Notes under the pieces: model-generated
The model's input: only the letters and a program-made list of their open reading frames with translations
Told to the model about the DNA's origin: nothing
The model's database searches: none
Part shown: positions 41,474-50,328 of the stretch, in pieces
How positions within the stretch are numbered: position 1 is the first letter of the stretch
Layout: the number at the start of each line of letters is the position of its first letter
Assembly: GCA_041391125.1 (NCBI GenBank)
Contig: JAWKON010000043.1
Location: 1 to 64,000 of the forward strand
Length of the DNA: 64,000 bases
From: JACKBC01 sp041391125
GTDB lineage: Bacteria > Chloroflexota > Anaerolineae > Caldilineales > Caldilineaceae
Reading direction: 5' to 3'
Program-made: the position numbers and the translations under genes

Positions 41474-43231
41474 ATGATTGGCAATAAGGGGCTATTGAGT
41501 ATTGCGTATTGCGTAGTGCGTGTACCGGTTGGGCATCTCGCAACACGACGAGTTTCAACGCCGGTACACGCACTATGCACCACGCAACAACATAGTCCAC
41601 GCGAGCCGATTGCAACTCATCGCAATTCGCTCGGGCGCGCCGCCATTTTGGCGACCATCGCGCTCACCATCATTTTGTTGGCCACGCAACACAAAGGCGC
41701 CTTGGCCTATCATCCGGCGTTGCAGACCATCCCGCAGCCGCAGCCGGCATATGGCGCCACCGCCGTGGTGGGCGAGGCGCTGGAACCTTGCGATACGGAG
41801 AAAACGCAGGATAACGCGCGCGTCATTGCGCCCGCTGACGATTGGCAGAAGATCATCTTTGAAGAGGCCAACGCCGGCGACGTATTTTTGCTGCGCGGCG
41901 GCGTGTATCAGGCTGCGGACCAGTTGCGCGGACCGGAGGGCAAGCCGGGGCAGCCGGTCACGATCAAGCCGTATGATTGCGAGGCGGTGACGTTGCGCGG
42001 TACGTTCCGGCCCCTTTCATACAGCGTCTTTGCCGGGCTGCGCTTGGAAGGCGTGGGCGTGCCGGATACAAAATGGGTGGTGCGCGTCGACGGCAAAAAC
42101 ATGGGGCCGCTGCGCACCATTATCTTTCGCAACAACACGATCGTGGGTGGCGATGTGGATGCCTTCCGCATTAGCGATGACGTGGTGGATGTGCTGCTGC
42201 TGGGCAATCACATTGACGGTGGCGGCAATGGGCACGATATCTTTGTCACATCGGAAAACCGCGTGAAGCTGCCCGATCAGATTGTGGTCTCCAACAACTT
42301 GCTCACCAAAGCCTATTTTGACACGCCTTCGGAAGATATGTTCCAGGTGCGCGACGTGGCGCGCGTCGAGTTTAGCCACAACACCTGCCGCGATGGTCAC
42401 CGCATGGAGCAGTGTGTGGACATCAAGAGCACCGTGACGCCGGTAGTGGTGCGCTACAATCTGTTCGACGGCGATACGCTGCATTTGGGCGGGCCGGGCG
42501 AGGATTTGGCCAATGGTTGCATGGTCATCCACGAGACGGACAACAGCCCCGACGCCCATCGCATTGACCACAACTTTTTCCGCGATTGCCGCGGCGAAGC
42601 GATCCGCTTTGCGCAGGGCAATGCTGATGAGATCAGCAGCGGTATTGTGCGCCACAACATTTTTATCAGCCAGGGCGTCGGCGAAGAAGACGGCGCCATT
42701 CCCATTTGGCAGGCGCGGTACGTGCGCTTTATCAACAACACGGTGATTCGCGGCTATCTCAAGCTAGGCGATAGTCTCCAGAACAAGGCGCCCACCGATA
42801 CCGTGATTAAAAACAACATCTTTTATCAAACGACCATTGACGACAACACGGCCTCGCCGGCCTATACTTACGAGTGCAGCCACAACCTGCTCTTTGCCAC
42901 CGGCGGCAACGGCTTTGAACATTCGCCCTGCCCCAACACCATTGTGGCCGAGCCACTCTTTGTAGACATCAACAACGATCTGCGGCTGGTGTCCGGCAGC
43001 CCCGGCGTAGCCGCCGGTGACGATGGTCTGGACATGGGCGCCAATTTCTGCGTGGGCGATCTGCAGCCAGCCGACCCACCCGACGGTACGCAGCCGCCCG
43101 ACCCCAACACAGAGCCGCCCGTCGTAACTTTTCCCGATGTAGACGAGGCGTTTCCCAATCTAATGTTTATGCCCATTGTGAATAATCAGGTGGATGGGGT
43201 ATACAGTGGGTTGACCTGCGGGACGCCGTAG
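41474..43231 (+). CDS. Secreted right-handed beta-helix protein
   Basis: ATG 41474 is a tentative start; the first 45 codons run through a repeat of the GTAGTGCGTG family. A signal-anchor (RAAILATIALTIILLATQHK) lies at about residues 55-75 of this start. Then comes a long parallel beta-helix: FLLRGGVYQAADQLRGPEGK, VTIKPYDCEAVTLRG, IIFRNNTIVGGDVDAFRISD, EDMFQVRDVARVEFSHNTCR, NGCMVIHETDNSPDAHRIDH, IKNNIFYQTTIDDN and GSPGVAAGDDGLDMGA (DUF1565/pectate-lyase-like). It ends with a Pro-rich linker and FMPIVNN, a variant of the LP[IL][VI] tail. It likely binds or cleaves polysaccharide outside the cell. Confidence 0.75.
   Translation: MIGNKGLLSIAYCVVRVPVGHLATRRVSTPVHALCTTQQHSPREPIATHRNSLGRAAILATIALTIILLATQHKGALAYHPALQTIPQPQPAYGATAVVGEALEPCDTEKTQDNARVIAPADDWQKIIFEEANAGDVFLLRGGVYQAADQLRGPEGKPGQPVTIKPYDCEAVTLRGTFRPLSYSVFAGLRLEGVGVPDTKWVVRVDGKNMGPLRTIIFRNNTIVGGDVDAFRISDDVVDVLLLGNHIDGGGNGHDIFVTSENRVKLPDQIVVSNNLLTKAYFDTPSEDMFQVRDVARVEFSHNTCRDGHRMEQCVDIKSTVTPVVVRYNLFDGDTLHLGGPGEDLANGCMVIHETDNSPDAHRIDHNFFRDCRGEAIRFAQGNADEISSGIVRHNIFISQGVGEEDGAIPIWQARYVRFINNTVIRGYLKLGDSLQNKAPTDTVIKNNIFYQTTIDDNTASPAYTYECSHNLLFATGGNGFEHSPCPNTIVAEPLFVDINNDLRLVSGSPGVAAGDDGLDMGANFCVGDLQPADPPDGTQPPDPNTEPPVVTFPDVDEAFPNLMFMPIVNNQVDGVYSGLTCGTP
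41509..41586. repeat. GTAGTGCGTG-family inverted repeat, in the 5' end of the beta-helix gene
   Basis: Left arm TAGTGCGTGTACCGGTTG and right arm CAACGCCGGTACACGCACTA pair. The family recurs at 50980-51059 (full) and 6780-6810 (one arm). Confidence 0.7.
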
Positions 43232-43233
43232 TA

Positions 43234-43315
43234 TGACAAGATGATTGGATGATAAGATGAAGTAGTACTCGGACAGAGGCATTGCTTCATCTTGTCATCC
43301 TGTCATCTTTTCATG
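43234..43315. repeat. Quasi-palindrome of GATGA-type repeats
   Basis: GACAAGATGATTGGATGATA on the left faces CTTCATCTTGTCATCCTGTC on the right. It lies between the beta-helix and DUF4037 genes. Confidence 0.65.
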
Positions 43316-43335
43316 TTTTAGATCCAGCCCTTATA

Positions 43336-44436
43336 ATGCCCAATATGCAAGGCATTGAACTTTGTCGACAATTCTATTGGGAAGCCGTACGGCCAATTTT
43401 GGGGCGGCGCTTTCCAAACTTGGCGCACGCGGCGGCGCTGTTGGGGCCGGGCTCCGAGGTGCTCGGTTTTGATGACGCCATGTCCACCGATCACCATTGG
43501 GGTCCGCGCTGTCTGCTCTTTGTAAATGAGGGCGAACACGCTCAATTTGCCGGACCAATTCACAACGCGCTGGCGCGTGAATTGCCGTTCAGCTTTGGCG
43601 GCTTCTCCACCAATTTCTCCGCGCCGGACGCCGATGATAGCGGCGTGCAGCTTTTGGAAACCATCGAATCCGGTCCTGTCAATCACCGGGTGGAAGTTTT
43701 GACGCTGCGCGGCTTTATCCGGCAGACGCTCAATTTTGATTTGCCTGCGGGCGCAGCTATCGAGCCCGCCGATTGGCTCACATTTCCCCAGCAACGATTG
43801 CGCACAATTGTCGACGGCGCCGTTTATCACGATGAGATTGGACTCGCCCAACTGCGCGACCGCTTTGCCTGGTATCCGCCCGATGTGTGGCGCTATCTAT
43901 TGGCGGCGGGCTGGGCGCGCATTGGGCAGGAAGAGCACCTCATGGGGCGAGCCGGGCTGGCGGGCGACGAAGTGGGCTCGACGCTGATCGGCGCGCGGCT
44001 GGTGCGCGGTGTGATGCAACTTTGCCTTTTGATGGCGCGCGTCTATGCGCCTTATCCCAAATGGTTTGGCGCGGCATTCAAAAAATTGCCGTGCGCCGCT
44101 GAGTTGTATCCCCTCTTGCAACAGACTCTGGCCGCCCAAACATGGCAAGAGCGGGGCGATCTGCTGGCGGCGGCGTATGAAAAGCTGGCCGTCCTGCACA
44201 ACACCTTGGGCTTGACCGACCCCATGCCCACGCAGACGCGCGACTTCTTTGGCCGCCCTTTTCGCGTTATGGCGCTGCACGGTTTTGCAGATGCGCTGCT
44301 GCACGGCATCCACGACCCCGCCATGCGCCAAATTGCCCAGCGCCGCCCCATTGGCAGCATTGACCAATTCAGCGACAGCACCGATCTGCTGGAGGGGGCA
44401 GAGTGGCGGATGGCGGTGCGAGGATTTTATATGTAG
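43336..44436 (+). CDS. DUF4037 protein (nucleotidyltransferase-like fold)
   Basis: ATG 43336 (a second ATG nine bases later is possible). About 366 residues: GIELCRQFYWEAVRPILGRR, LGPGSEVLGFDDAMSTDHHW, GPRCLLFVNEG, LTFPQQRLRTIVDGAVYHDE, LAAGWARIGQEEHLMGRAGL. The GSExxGFDD...DHxWGPR pattern is the DUF4037 hallmark and resembles the GS...DxD motif of nucleotidyltransferases. No substrate known. It ends inside a perfect inverted repeat. Confidence 0.85.
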   Translation: MPNMQGIELCRQFYWEAVRPILGRRFPNLAHAAALLGPGSEVLGFDDAMSTDHHWGPRCLLFVNEGEHAQFAGPIHNALARELPFSFGGFSTNFSAPDADDSGVQLLETIESGPVNHRVEVLTLRGFIRQTLNFDLPAGAAIEPADWLTFPQQRLRTIVDGAVYHDEIGLAQLRDRFAWYPPDVWRYLLAAGWARIGQEEHLMGRAGLAGDEVGSTLIGARLVRGVMQLCLLMARVYAPYPKWFGAAFKKLPCAAELYPLLQQTLAAQTWQERGDLLAAAYEKLAVLHNTLGLTDPMPTQTRDFFGRPFRVMALHGFADALLHGIHDPAMRQIAQRRPIGSIDQFSDSTDLLEGAEWRMAVRGFYM

Positions 44437-44494
44437 GGCAAGTTTCCCAACTTGCCCAAAGAGCGCCAGACAAGTTGGGAAACTTGCCCTACAT
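44431..44494. terminator. Perfect 24-bp inverted repeat at the DUF4037 3' end
   Basis: ATGTAGGGCAAGTTTCCCAA plus CTTG (44431-44454) and its exact complement (44471-44494) flank a 16-nt loop. It includes the TAG stop. Likely a terminator hairpin, and part of the quasi-palindrome theme. Confidence 0.75.
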
Positions 44495-44626
44495 AGCCAG
44501 CTTGGCGGGAGGTGGATGTCAGTTCGATGGGCGTAAAAAGGTCGTGAATACGCACGAAAATCGGGTCATAATGAGGGTGTAGTTTCCGCATTATTGTCAA
44601 CAAATCATTACACGAGGAGGTGTAGC

Positions 44627-45001
44627 ATGATGGCCCGATTGCGCATAAATGGTCGTGTGGGCGCTGTGGTTTTGGCGCTGGAGGCGGCGGTTCTGTTGAT
44701 AGCTGGTCTGTTCTGCTGGAGTTATGGTTGGCAGCCGTTGAGCAGTTACGCGTCCGCCCTCAAAATAGTCGGCGCCATCATTATGCTCGTGGGCGTGCTC
44801 AGTTCGTATCGCACCATGATTGCGCCGCCCAGCGAGGAGGTGGATGGCGCCCCGCTGGCCGATGGCGAGTTGGCCTTCAACTACGACATTCGCCATGAGA
44901 TTGGCCTACGCTATGCAGGTTTCAAGCGCATTGTCTTCTTCTGCGCCGCCGGCTTTGTGGCATTTGGCATTGGCGCCTTGTTGGAGACCGTGTTGCTGTA
45001 A
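44627..45001 (+). CDS. Small three-helix membrane protein
   Basis: ATG 44627 with a strong GAGGAGG at optimal spacing. 124 residues with three hydrophobic helices: VGAVVLALEAAVLLIAGLFC, ALKIVGAIIMLVGVLSSYRT and IVFFCAAGFVAFGIGALLET. The loop between the second and third is acidic (APPSEEVDGAPLADGELAFN). I recognise no family. A terminator follows at once, so it is a single-gene unit. Confidence 0.7.
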   Translation: MMARLRINGRVGAVVLALEAAVLLIAGLFCWSYGWQPLSSYASALKIVGAIIMLVGVLSSYRTMIAPPSEEVDGAPLADGELAFNYDIRHEIGLRYAGFKRIVFFCAAGFVAFGIGALLETVLL

Positions 45002-45020
45002 TTTATGTAAACTAAAGCCC

Positions 45021-45055
45021 AATGACCGGCATCGTAAAGATGCCGGTCATTTTTC
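45021..45055 (+). terminator. Intrinsic terminator
   Basis: AATGACCGGCATC (45021-45033) and GATGCCGGTCATT (45039-45051) form a perfect 13-bp stem with a GTAAA loop, followed by TTTTC. It serves the membrane-protein gene on the plus strand; the convergent DinB gene ends at 45047 within it. Confidence 0.9.
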
Positions 45056-45562
45056 TAATGCACGATTGTCTGCCGGATCTTCTCGCTTAAAGAGCGCCTC
45101 AATCTGCGCGCAATGCGCTTCCTCATGCATGGCCATTTGGCGGGCGCGGGTGAAAACAGTCTGTGTGCGTTCTTTCCCGTTCTGCTTGACGATGGCCGCA
45201 CGGGACCAATCCGTCAAAGATAGATTCCGCAGCAGCGCTAACAGCTCTGCCCGCGCCTGGGTAAAGGCGGCAAACGATTCGTAAAATGGCAGTTCGGGAT
45301 AGCTGGTTTTGCGCAGCCACGTGCGCGGGGAGAGATGGCGAAATCGGGGCGTGTCTTCGTTCAGCATGGTCCGCATATCTTTCCCCCACACGTCAACACA
45401 GGCGCGCAGATGCGCCAGAATATCGTTGGCAGACCAACCTTCGGCAGCGGACTTGCTGTGGAGCTCTTCTTCTGTGCAGCCTTGGGTTGCGGTGGCTATC
45501 CTGACCGGCGTATCTTCAAGAATTTTCAAGTATTTGGCGATCTCTACTGGATCGATCTTCAC
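45047..45562 (-). CDS. DinB-family protein
   Basis: GTG start at 45560-45562 with GAGGAC upstream. 171 residues: VEIAKYLKILEDTPVRIATA, WSANDILAHLRACVDVWGKD (first metal His), RMPHLS-type loop replaced by FRHLSPRTWLRK, and MAMHEEAHCAQIEALFKRED (MHExxH, two more metal His). The complete His triad suggests a functional metal-dependent bundle. Probably a thiol-dependent S-transferase; substrate unknown. Confidence 0.85.
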   Translation of the reverse strand: MKIDPVEIAKYLKILEDTPVRIATATQGCTEEELHSKSAAEGWSANDILAHLRACVDVWGKDMRTMLNEDTPRFRHLSPRTWLRKTSYPELPFYESFAAFTQARAELLALLRNLSLTDWSRAAIVKQNGKERTQTVFTRARQMAMHEEAHCAQIEALFKREDPADNRALEK

Positions 45563-45644
45563 GGTGAGCTGTCCTCTTGGTCTCGGATCTTCTTCACCAC
45601 ATTAGCCAATAAGCATAAAAAGCATGATCTGTCTCCGGTTGAAT

Positions 45645-46154
45645 TTAGCGTAAACGTTTCACCAATCCCAACACCAGATCATCATCCACCGGATAGGAGT
45701 GCCCCGGCTCCACATACACATCTTTATAAGCTATGCCGCGACCATCGGGTACATAGCCGCGCAGCACATACATGCGCTGAGCCGCCCCATAATCACCATA
45801 AAGCCCAAAGCCAATACCCGCCACACCGCCACGTTCACCAATCAGCCGCTCCGCCTCATCCATGAGTTGGCTGGCCGCACCTTGCCGGCGATATTCGCCC
45901 AGCACGTTCAGATCCTGAATTTCGGGGATGCCGTTTTCTTTAAAATGGGGATAATCTGGCTGCCAGATTATTTTGCAATGACCGGCATAGTCCCCCCCAT
46001 ATTCCGCCATCAGGAGAACCAGCTCTCCCGCGTCCTGCTTTTGGCAGCAGGCGGCAAAATAACCGTCCGGTTTAGGCCAGCCGATGCGGGCAAAGCTGGT
46101 CTGCATCCGTTCGGCGTCGGCATGAGTGGCTCGACGTATTGTAAATTTGGGCAT
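45645..46154 (-). CDS. GNAT N-acetyltransferase
   Basis: ATG at 46152-46154, GGGGAG upstream. 169 residues: FTIRRATHADAERMQTSFAR, LVLLMAEYGGDYAGHCKIIW, IPEIQDLNVLGEYRRQGAAS (acetyl-CoA motif RRQGAA), QLMDEAERLIGERGGVAGIG, GAAQRMYVLRGYVPDGRGIA (Y..xxGF-type end). Complete GNAT fold. Substrate unknown. Confidence 0.9.
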   Translation of the reverse strand: MPKFTIRRATHADAERMQTSFARIGWPKPDGYFAACCQKQDAGELVLLMAEYGGDYAGHCKIIWQPDYPHFKENGIPEIQDLNVLGEYRRQGAASQLMDEAERLIGERGGVAGIGFGLYGDYGAAQRMYVLRGYVPDGRGIAYKDVYVEPGHSYPVDDDLVLGLVKRLR

Positions 46155-46218
46155 GTTGGCTCCCCGGGCGGCGTTGGTTCAGAATGGGCAGCAGAACATT
46201 GACGTATCTTGACAACTT

Positions 46219-47154
46219 CTACTGAATCTTGCGCGGATCTAGCGCGTCGCGCAGGCCGTCGCCAATGTAGTTGATGGAAATCACGGTCAGGAAGATCATG
46301 AGGCCGGGGAAAAAGGCCATCCACCAGTTGCCTTTGAGCATTTCGGCCTGGGCGCTGGTGAGCATGTTGCCCCAGGTGGGGGTGGGCGGCTGCACACCAA
46401 AGCCTAAAAAGCTGAGACCCGATTCGGAAATAATGGTGGCGGCCACCAGCAACGTGGCCGAAACAATCACCGGTGTGGCCGCATTGGGCAGCACGTGGCG
46501 AAAGACAATGCGCAGATTGCCCAGCCCCAGCGTGCGCGCCGCCTCCACAAACTCTTTCTCCTTGAGCCCCAAAAATTGGCCGCGCACCAGCCGCGAGGAG
46601 CCTGTCCACGAGAGGATGCCCAGGATCAGAATAATGCCGCCCACGCCGCCATAAGCGCGCAGCGCATCCATGCCCGGCAGGTCCAGCGTGCGCAGCAGCA
46701 GCGTCATGATGATCAGCATAAAGATGCGCGGCAGCGTCAGAAAGAGGTCGGTCAGCCGCATGAGCACGTTGTCCATCGCGCCGCCGTAATAGCCGGCCAG
46801 TGCGCCGACGGCCGTGCCGATGGTGATGCCGACCGTGGTCGCCAGCAGACCAATGGTCAGCGAAATGCGCCCGCCGTAGAGGAGGCGCGTCAGCATATCG
46901 CGGCCCAGGCTGTCGGTCCCCATGGGGTGAATCAGGCTGGGCGGCTCGTCGCGCTCGCGCAGGCTGCTTTTTTCAGGATCATACGGGCTGAGCCACGAGA
47001 CGGAAATGGAGCCAAAAACGAGCACAAGCAAAATGGCGCTGCCCACCATGGCCATCTGATGGCGGCGAAATTGGCCCCAGATAATGCTGCGCATGGTGCG
47101 CTCGCGGCTGGAGGCGGCGAGTAGGGTGGGTGGTGAGGCGGTTGTGGTTGACAT
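46219..47154 (-). CDS. dppC: Peptide/oligopeptide ABC permease, DppC/OppC type
   Basis: ATG at 47152-47154 (MSTTTASPPT) is preferred over an in-frame TTG overlapping the upstream stop. 311 residues with an N-terminal OppC_N segment (GQFRRHQMAMVGSAILLVLV), HPMGTDSLGRDMLTRLLYGG, and the EAA loop EFVEAARTLGLGNLRIVFRH. Ends INYIGDGLRDALDPRKI, the standard DppC tail. It pairs with DppB as the inner-membrane channel for peptides or similar solutes. No ATPase genes (DppD/F) follow in this window. Confidence 0.9.
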   Translation of the reverse strand: MSTTTASPPTLLAASSRERTMRSIIWGQFRRHQMAMVGSAILLVLVFGSISVSWLSPYDPEKSSLRERDEPPSLIHPMGTDSLGRDMLTRLLYGGRISLTIGLLATTVGITIGTAVGALAGYYGGAMDNVLMRLTDLFLTLPRIFMLIIMTLLLRTLDLPGMDALRAYGGVGGIILILGILSWTGSSRLVRGQFLGLKEKEFVEAARTLGLGNLRIVFRHVLPNAATPVIVSATLLVAATIISESGLSFLGFGVQPPTPTWGNMLTSAQAEMLKGNWWMAFFPGLMIFLTVISINYIGDGLRDALDPRKIQ

Positions 47155-47159
47155 ATTGA

Positions 47160-48182
47160 TCAATCAAACCGAACGCGCGGATCGAGATACGCATACATAA
47201 CATCCGCTGCCAGGTTGAAGGCGATGATCAGCACGGCATTGATCATGACAATGGCCATGAGGACCGGGAAATCGACGCGGGTGGCGGCATTATAAAAGAG
47301 GCGTCCGATGCCGGGCCACGAGAAGATGGTCTCCGTAAACAGGGCGCCGCCAAAGAGCTGCGGAATATCTAGCGCCATGATGGTGATGATGGGCGTAATG
47401 GCGTTCTTGAGCGCATGGCGCCAGACGATTTTGTTCTCTGGCAGCCCTTTGGAGCGCGCGGTGCGCACGTAATCGAGGTGGATCACTTCCAACATTTGGC
47501 CGCGCATAAAACGCGTGTAGCGACCAGCGCTGAAAAGCGCCAGCATGGAGACGGGCAGAATTAGATGCTGCAACCGCTGCAGCACGCTGGGGTGGTCCAC
47601 ACCGTAGGGCGCCATCCCGCCGCCCGGCATGAGCGGTTTGCAATCGGCACAACCCACCAAATTGCTCCAGGCAAAGCCCGTGCCGGGGCTCACCGGGTTT
47701 TTCAGCCAGACGTTAAAGACAATGATCAGGATGAGCCCGAACCAGAAAATGGGAATGGCTTGCCCCACAAAGGCCAGGAAAGTGGCCAAGTGGTCAAACA
47801 GCGAATATTGGCGCAGGGCCGAGATGACGCCAATGGGCAGCGCCAATAGCAGCGTGCAAACAAACGAAATGCTCATCAATTGCAGCGTGTTGGGCAACCG
47901 TTCGCCGATCTCGGTGAGCACGGGACGTTTAGTGGCCAGGCTGTAGCCCCAATCACCCTGCAAGATCAGCCCGCCCCATTCAAGATAGCGCTGATACCAG
48001 GGCTTGTTGAGGCCGAGTTGCTCTTCCAGCCGCGCCAAATCTGCCGGCGTCAGATTCGGATTTTCCTCAAAGCTGGACATGAGCCCACCCGGCGCCAATG
48101 AGATCAATCCAAAGACAATCACGCTGATCACGATGAGCAGCGGAATGGCTTGGAGAAGTCGGCGGATGATGTAGGTAGCCAT
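47160..48182 (-). CDS. dppB: Peptide/oligopeptide ABC permease, DppB/OppB type
   Basis: ATG at 48180-48182. 340 residues: YIIRRLLQAIPLLIVISVIV start typical of DppB, LGLNKPWYQRYLEWGGLILQ, WGYSLATKRPVLTEIGERLP, EAA loop YVRTARSKGLPENKIVWRHA, LFGGALFTETIFSWPGIGRL and AYLDPRVRFD end. A 30-residue insert near 165-195 (two Cys: LVGCADCKPLMPGG) lies between membrane helices and faces outside. The stop lies just upstream of dppC. Confidence 0.92.
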   Translation of the reverse strand: MATYIIRRLLQAIPLLIVISVIVFGLISLAPGGLMSSFEENPNLTPADLARLEEQLGLNKPWYQRYLEWGGLILQGDWGYSLATKRPVLTEIGERLPNTLQLMSISFVCTLLLALPIGVISALRQYSLFDHLATFLAFVGQAIPIFWFGLILIIVFNVWLKNPVSPGTGFAWSNLVGCADCKPLMPGGGMAPYGVDHPSVLQRLQHLILPVSMLALFSAGRYTRFMRGQMLEVIHLDYVRTARSKGLPENKIVWRHALKNAITPIITIMALDIPQLFGGALFTETIFSWPGIGRLFYNAATRVDFPVLMAIVMINAVLIIAFNLAADVMYAYLDPRVRFD

Positions 48183-48267
48183 CTTTTTAGTAGAGGAGTA
48201 GAGGAGAGGGGGAGTAGAGGAGAGGGGTTGCGCATCTCTTCTCCTCTACTCCTCCACTCCTCTACTG
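48183..48267. repeat. GAG/CTC quasi-palindrome between dppA and dppB
   Basis: TAGTAGAGGAGTAGAGGAGA on the left faces TCTCCTCTACTCCTCCACTC on the right. Positioned after the dppA stop, it could partly end transcription or protect the dppA message, giving more binding protein than permease. Confidence 0.75.
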
Positions 48268-50040
48268 CTATTCCTTATCCCAGTCGGCAGCGTTCCAACT
48301 TTGGTTGTTCCACGGATTTACCTGGAAGTTTTTGATATTGCTGCGCGAGAGGTGAATATCAGAACGGTCGTAAAGATAGATGTGCGGCAGTTCGGCGGCG
48401 ATGGCGTCGCAGGCAATCTGATATTGGGCTTTGCGTGCGGCCTCGTCGGGAGTGGCGCCGGCGGCTTCGATGGCGGCCGATGCCTCATCATTGACCCAGC
48501 GCCCATAGTTGAAGCCGGTGCCGGCGTTTTCTTCGGTGGGCATCTGGCTCTTGTGGAAATAGCCAAACATCTGGCTCTGCGGATCGATGCCGTCGCTGGT
48601 GGTGTACATCAGAATATCAAAGTTGCCGTGCTTACGGAAAGCGCCGTTGGCCCAACTGCCAAAGAGTTCAGAGCTGGGCACGTTCTCAATGTAAAATTCG
48701 ATGCCAATCTCTTTCATCATCTCAATCACCAACTGCTGCGATTCTTCGCGCAACTGATCGCCGGTGGTGGTTTGATACTTGAGGCGCAGCGGCGTGCCGG
48801 GTTCCGCATTGGCGCAGCCATTGCATTCGCGCACGCCGTCGCCGTCTTCATCGGTAAAGCCGGCTTCATCCAGCAGCGACATGGCCATTTCGGGGTTATA
48901 TTCAGAGACCGGCACATCACACTTTGCCCAGCCGATGCTCAGCTCGCTGGCGCCAACGGTGGTGGCGCCAAAGAGCAGCTCATCGACCAGGAGCTGCTTG
49001 TCGATGCCATATTGGATGGCCTGGCGCACTTTCAGATCGGCCAGCAGCGGATGCGGATGGTTGAGTGGGTCGTCGGTGGCGTCCAACGTGGGGTCGGCCA
49101 GGTTGATCAGCAGCCGCTCGGTGCCGGGGCTGGATTTGGAATTGATGGTGATGTTGGCGTTATCGGCAAAGTCGGGCGTATCGGCTTCGGTCAGATTCCA
49201 CAGAATATCCACTTCCCCCGATGTGATGAGCGCTTTGCCCACCTCGCGGCTCTCGATAATGCGCAGGATGACCTTTTTTACCAGCGGCTTGTCCGGATAG
49301 TCGCGATAGTTGGTGTTGGCTTCCAGCCGAATCTGATCGCCAGAATCCCAGCCGGTGATCACAAAGGGGCCGGTGCCAATGGGCATGCGGTTGTACGCCC
49401 AGTTGACCATGTCGGCCGGCTCGCCAGTGGCGTGGCGGGGCAGAATGCCGCCAAAGAGCGACAGATAGGGCGCATAGAACTCGCTGAACTGCACCACGAC
49501 CGTATGTTCATCTGGGCAGGTGACCGAGTCAATCTGATCATAGCCGGTAGTGCTCACGGTGCCGCTTTCCGGCGTGGTGGCCACCTCATAGGTAAAGAGC
49601 ACGTCGTCACAGGTAAAAGGCTCCCCATCCGACCAGACCACATCATCCAGCAGATTGTAAGTAACCATAAGACCGTCTTCGGAAACCAGCCCATTCTCAA
49701 TGCTGGGTACTTCCTTGGCCAAAACCGGATAGCGATGGCCGTCTGGGTCCACGCCCAGCAGCCCTTCCACAATAAAGCTGTTGGCTTCGCCGGCCACCGT
49801 TTGGGTGGCCAGCAGCGGATTCAGCAGTTCAGGCTCTTGGGCCAGCGCATAGATGATCTGCTTTTCGCCTTCAGCGGCGGGGGCGGCGGCTTCGCTCGCG
49901 CCGGCGGCAGTTGTATCGCCACTGGCGTCGGCGGCCGGCGCGCCGCCATCATCGGCGGCGGGGTTTGTGCAGCCCGCCAGCACCATGACAAACACAGCCA
50001 CCAGCCAGAACCAGCCTTTTAAGTGGGTTTTGAAGTGCAT
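48268..50040 (-). CDS. dppA: Peptide-binding lipoprotein of an ABC transporter, DppA/OppA type
   Basis: ATG at 50038-50040, AAGGAG six bases before. 590 residues with a lipoprotein signal peptide (WFWLVAVFVMVLAGC, Cys24) and an Ala/Gly-rich linker. The SBP_bac_5 domain starts at about residue 60: IIYALAQEPELLNPLLATQT, VWSDGEPFTCDDVLFTYEVA, RMPIGTGPFVITGWDSGDQI, KVRQAIQYGIDKQLLVDELL, LPHIYLYDRSDIHLSRSNIK. An insert near 395-412 (DEDGDGVRECNGCANAEPG) is a calcium-loop-like DxDxDG segment common in this group of bacteria. It captures the substrate outside the cell. First gene of dppABC. Confidence 0.92.
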   Translation of the reverse strand: MHFKTHLKGWFWLVAVFVMVLAGCTNPAADDGGAPAADASGDTTAAGASEAAAPAAEGEKQIIYALAQEPELLNPLLATQTVAGEANSFIVEGLLGVDPDGHRYPVLAKEVPSIENGLVSEDGLMVTYNLLDDVVWSDGEPFTCDDVLFTYEVATTPESGTVSTTGYDQIDSVTCPDEHTVVVQFSEFYAPYLSLFGGILPRHATGEPADMVNWAYNRMPIGTGPFVITGWDSGDQIRLEANTNYRDYPDKPLVKKVILRIIESREVGKALITSGEVDILWNLTEADTPDFADNANITINSKSSPGTERLLINLADPTLDATDDPLNHPHPLLADLKVRQAIQYGIDKQLLVDELLFGATTVGASELSIGWAKCDVPVSEYNPEMAMSLLDEAGFTDEDGDGVRECNGCANAEPGTPLRLKYQTTTGDQLREESQQLVIEMMKEIGIEFYIENVPSSELFGSWANGAFRKHGNFDILMYTTSDGIDPQSQMFGYFHKSQMPTEENAGTGFNYGRWVNDEASAAIEAAGATPDEAARKAQYQIACDAIAAELPHIYLYDRSDIHLSRSNIKNFQVNPWNNQSWNAADWDKE

Positions 50041-50257
50041 ATTTTTCTCCTTTTCATTTATAACGCGTACTCAATGGTGATGGAGATTTGGTGGGGGATT
50101 CTCCGTTTAGAAAGATCAATGGCGATAGGAAAATTACGCCACGATTGGCAGTCCAAATATCCAATGGTGAGTATTTCGCCCTCAAAGGGTTAGAGGGAAA
50201 ATTTAGGGTGGAAACAACAAAAATGCAATCAGATTGAGCCAGTCAAAGGGTGGGGAC

Positions 50258-50286
50258 AGTATAATTAATTCAATGGAGGCTGTCAA
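50258..50286 (-). promoter_or_regulatory. Sigma-70 promoter for dppABC
   Basis: On the minus strand TTGACA (50281-50286), a 17-nt spacer and TATACT (50258-50263). The -35 is perfect and the -10 is 5 of 6. Transcription would begin near 50250, leaving about 210 nt of leader before dppA. Confidence 0.75.
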
Positions 50287-50328
50287 CTATATGGACAGAA
50301 AATTGGGGAGTATGAAAACCGTGTGAAG

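Noticed and set aside
48301..50022. 573-codon open frame on the plus strand
   Set aside because: Exactly antisense to dppA, which has clear domains, signal peptide and ribosome-binding site; no recognisable motifs in the antisense frame.
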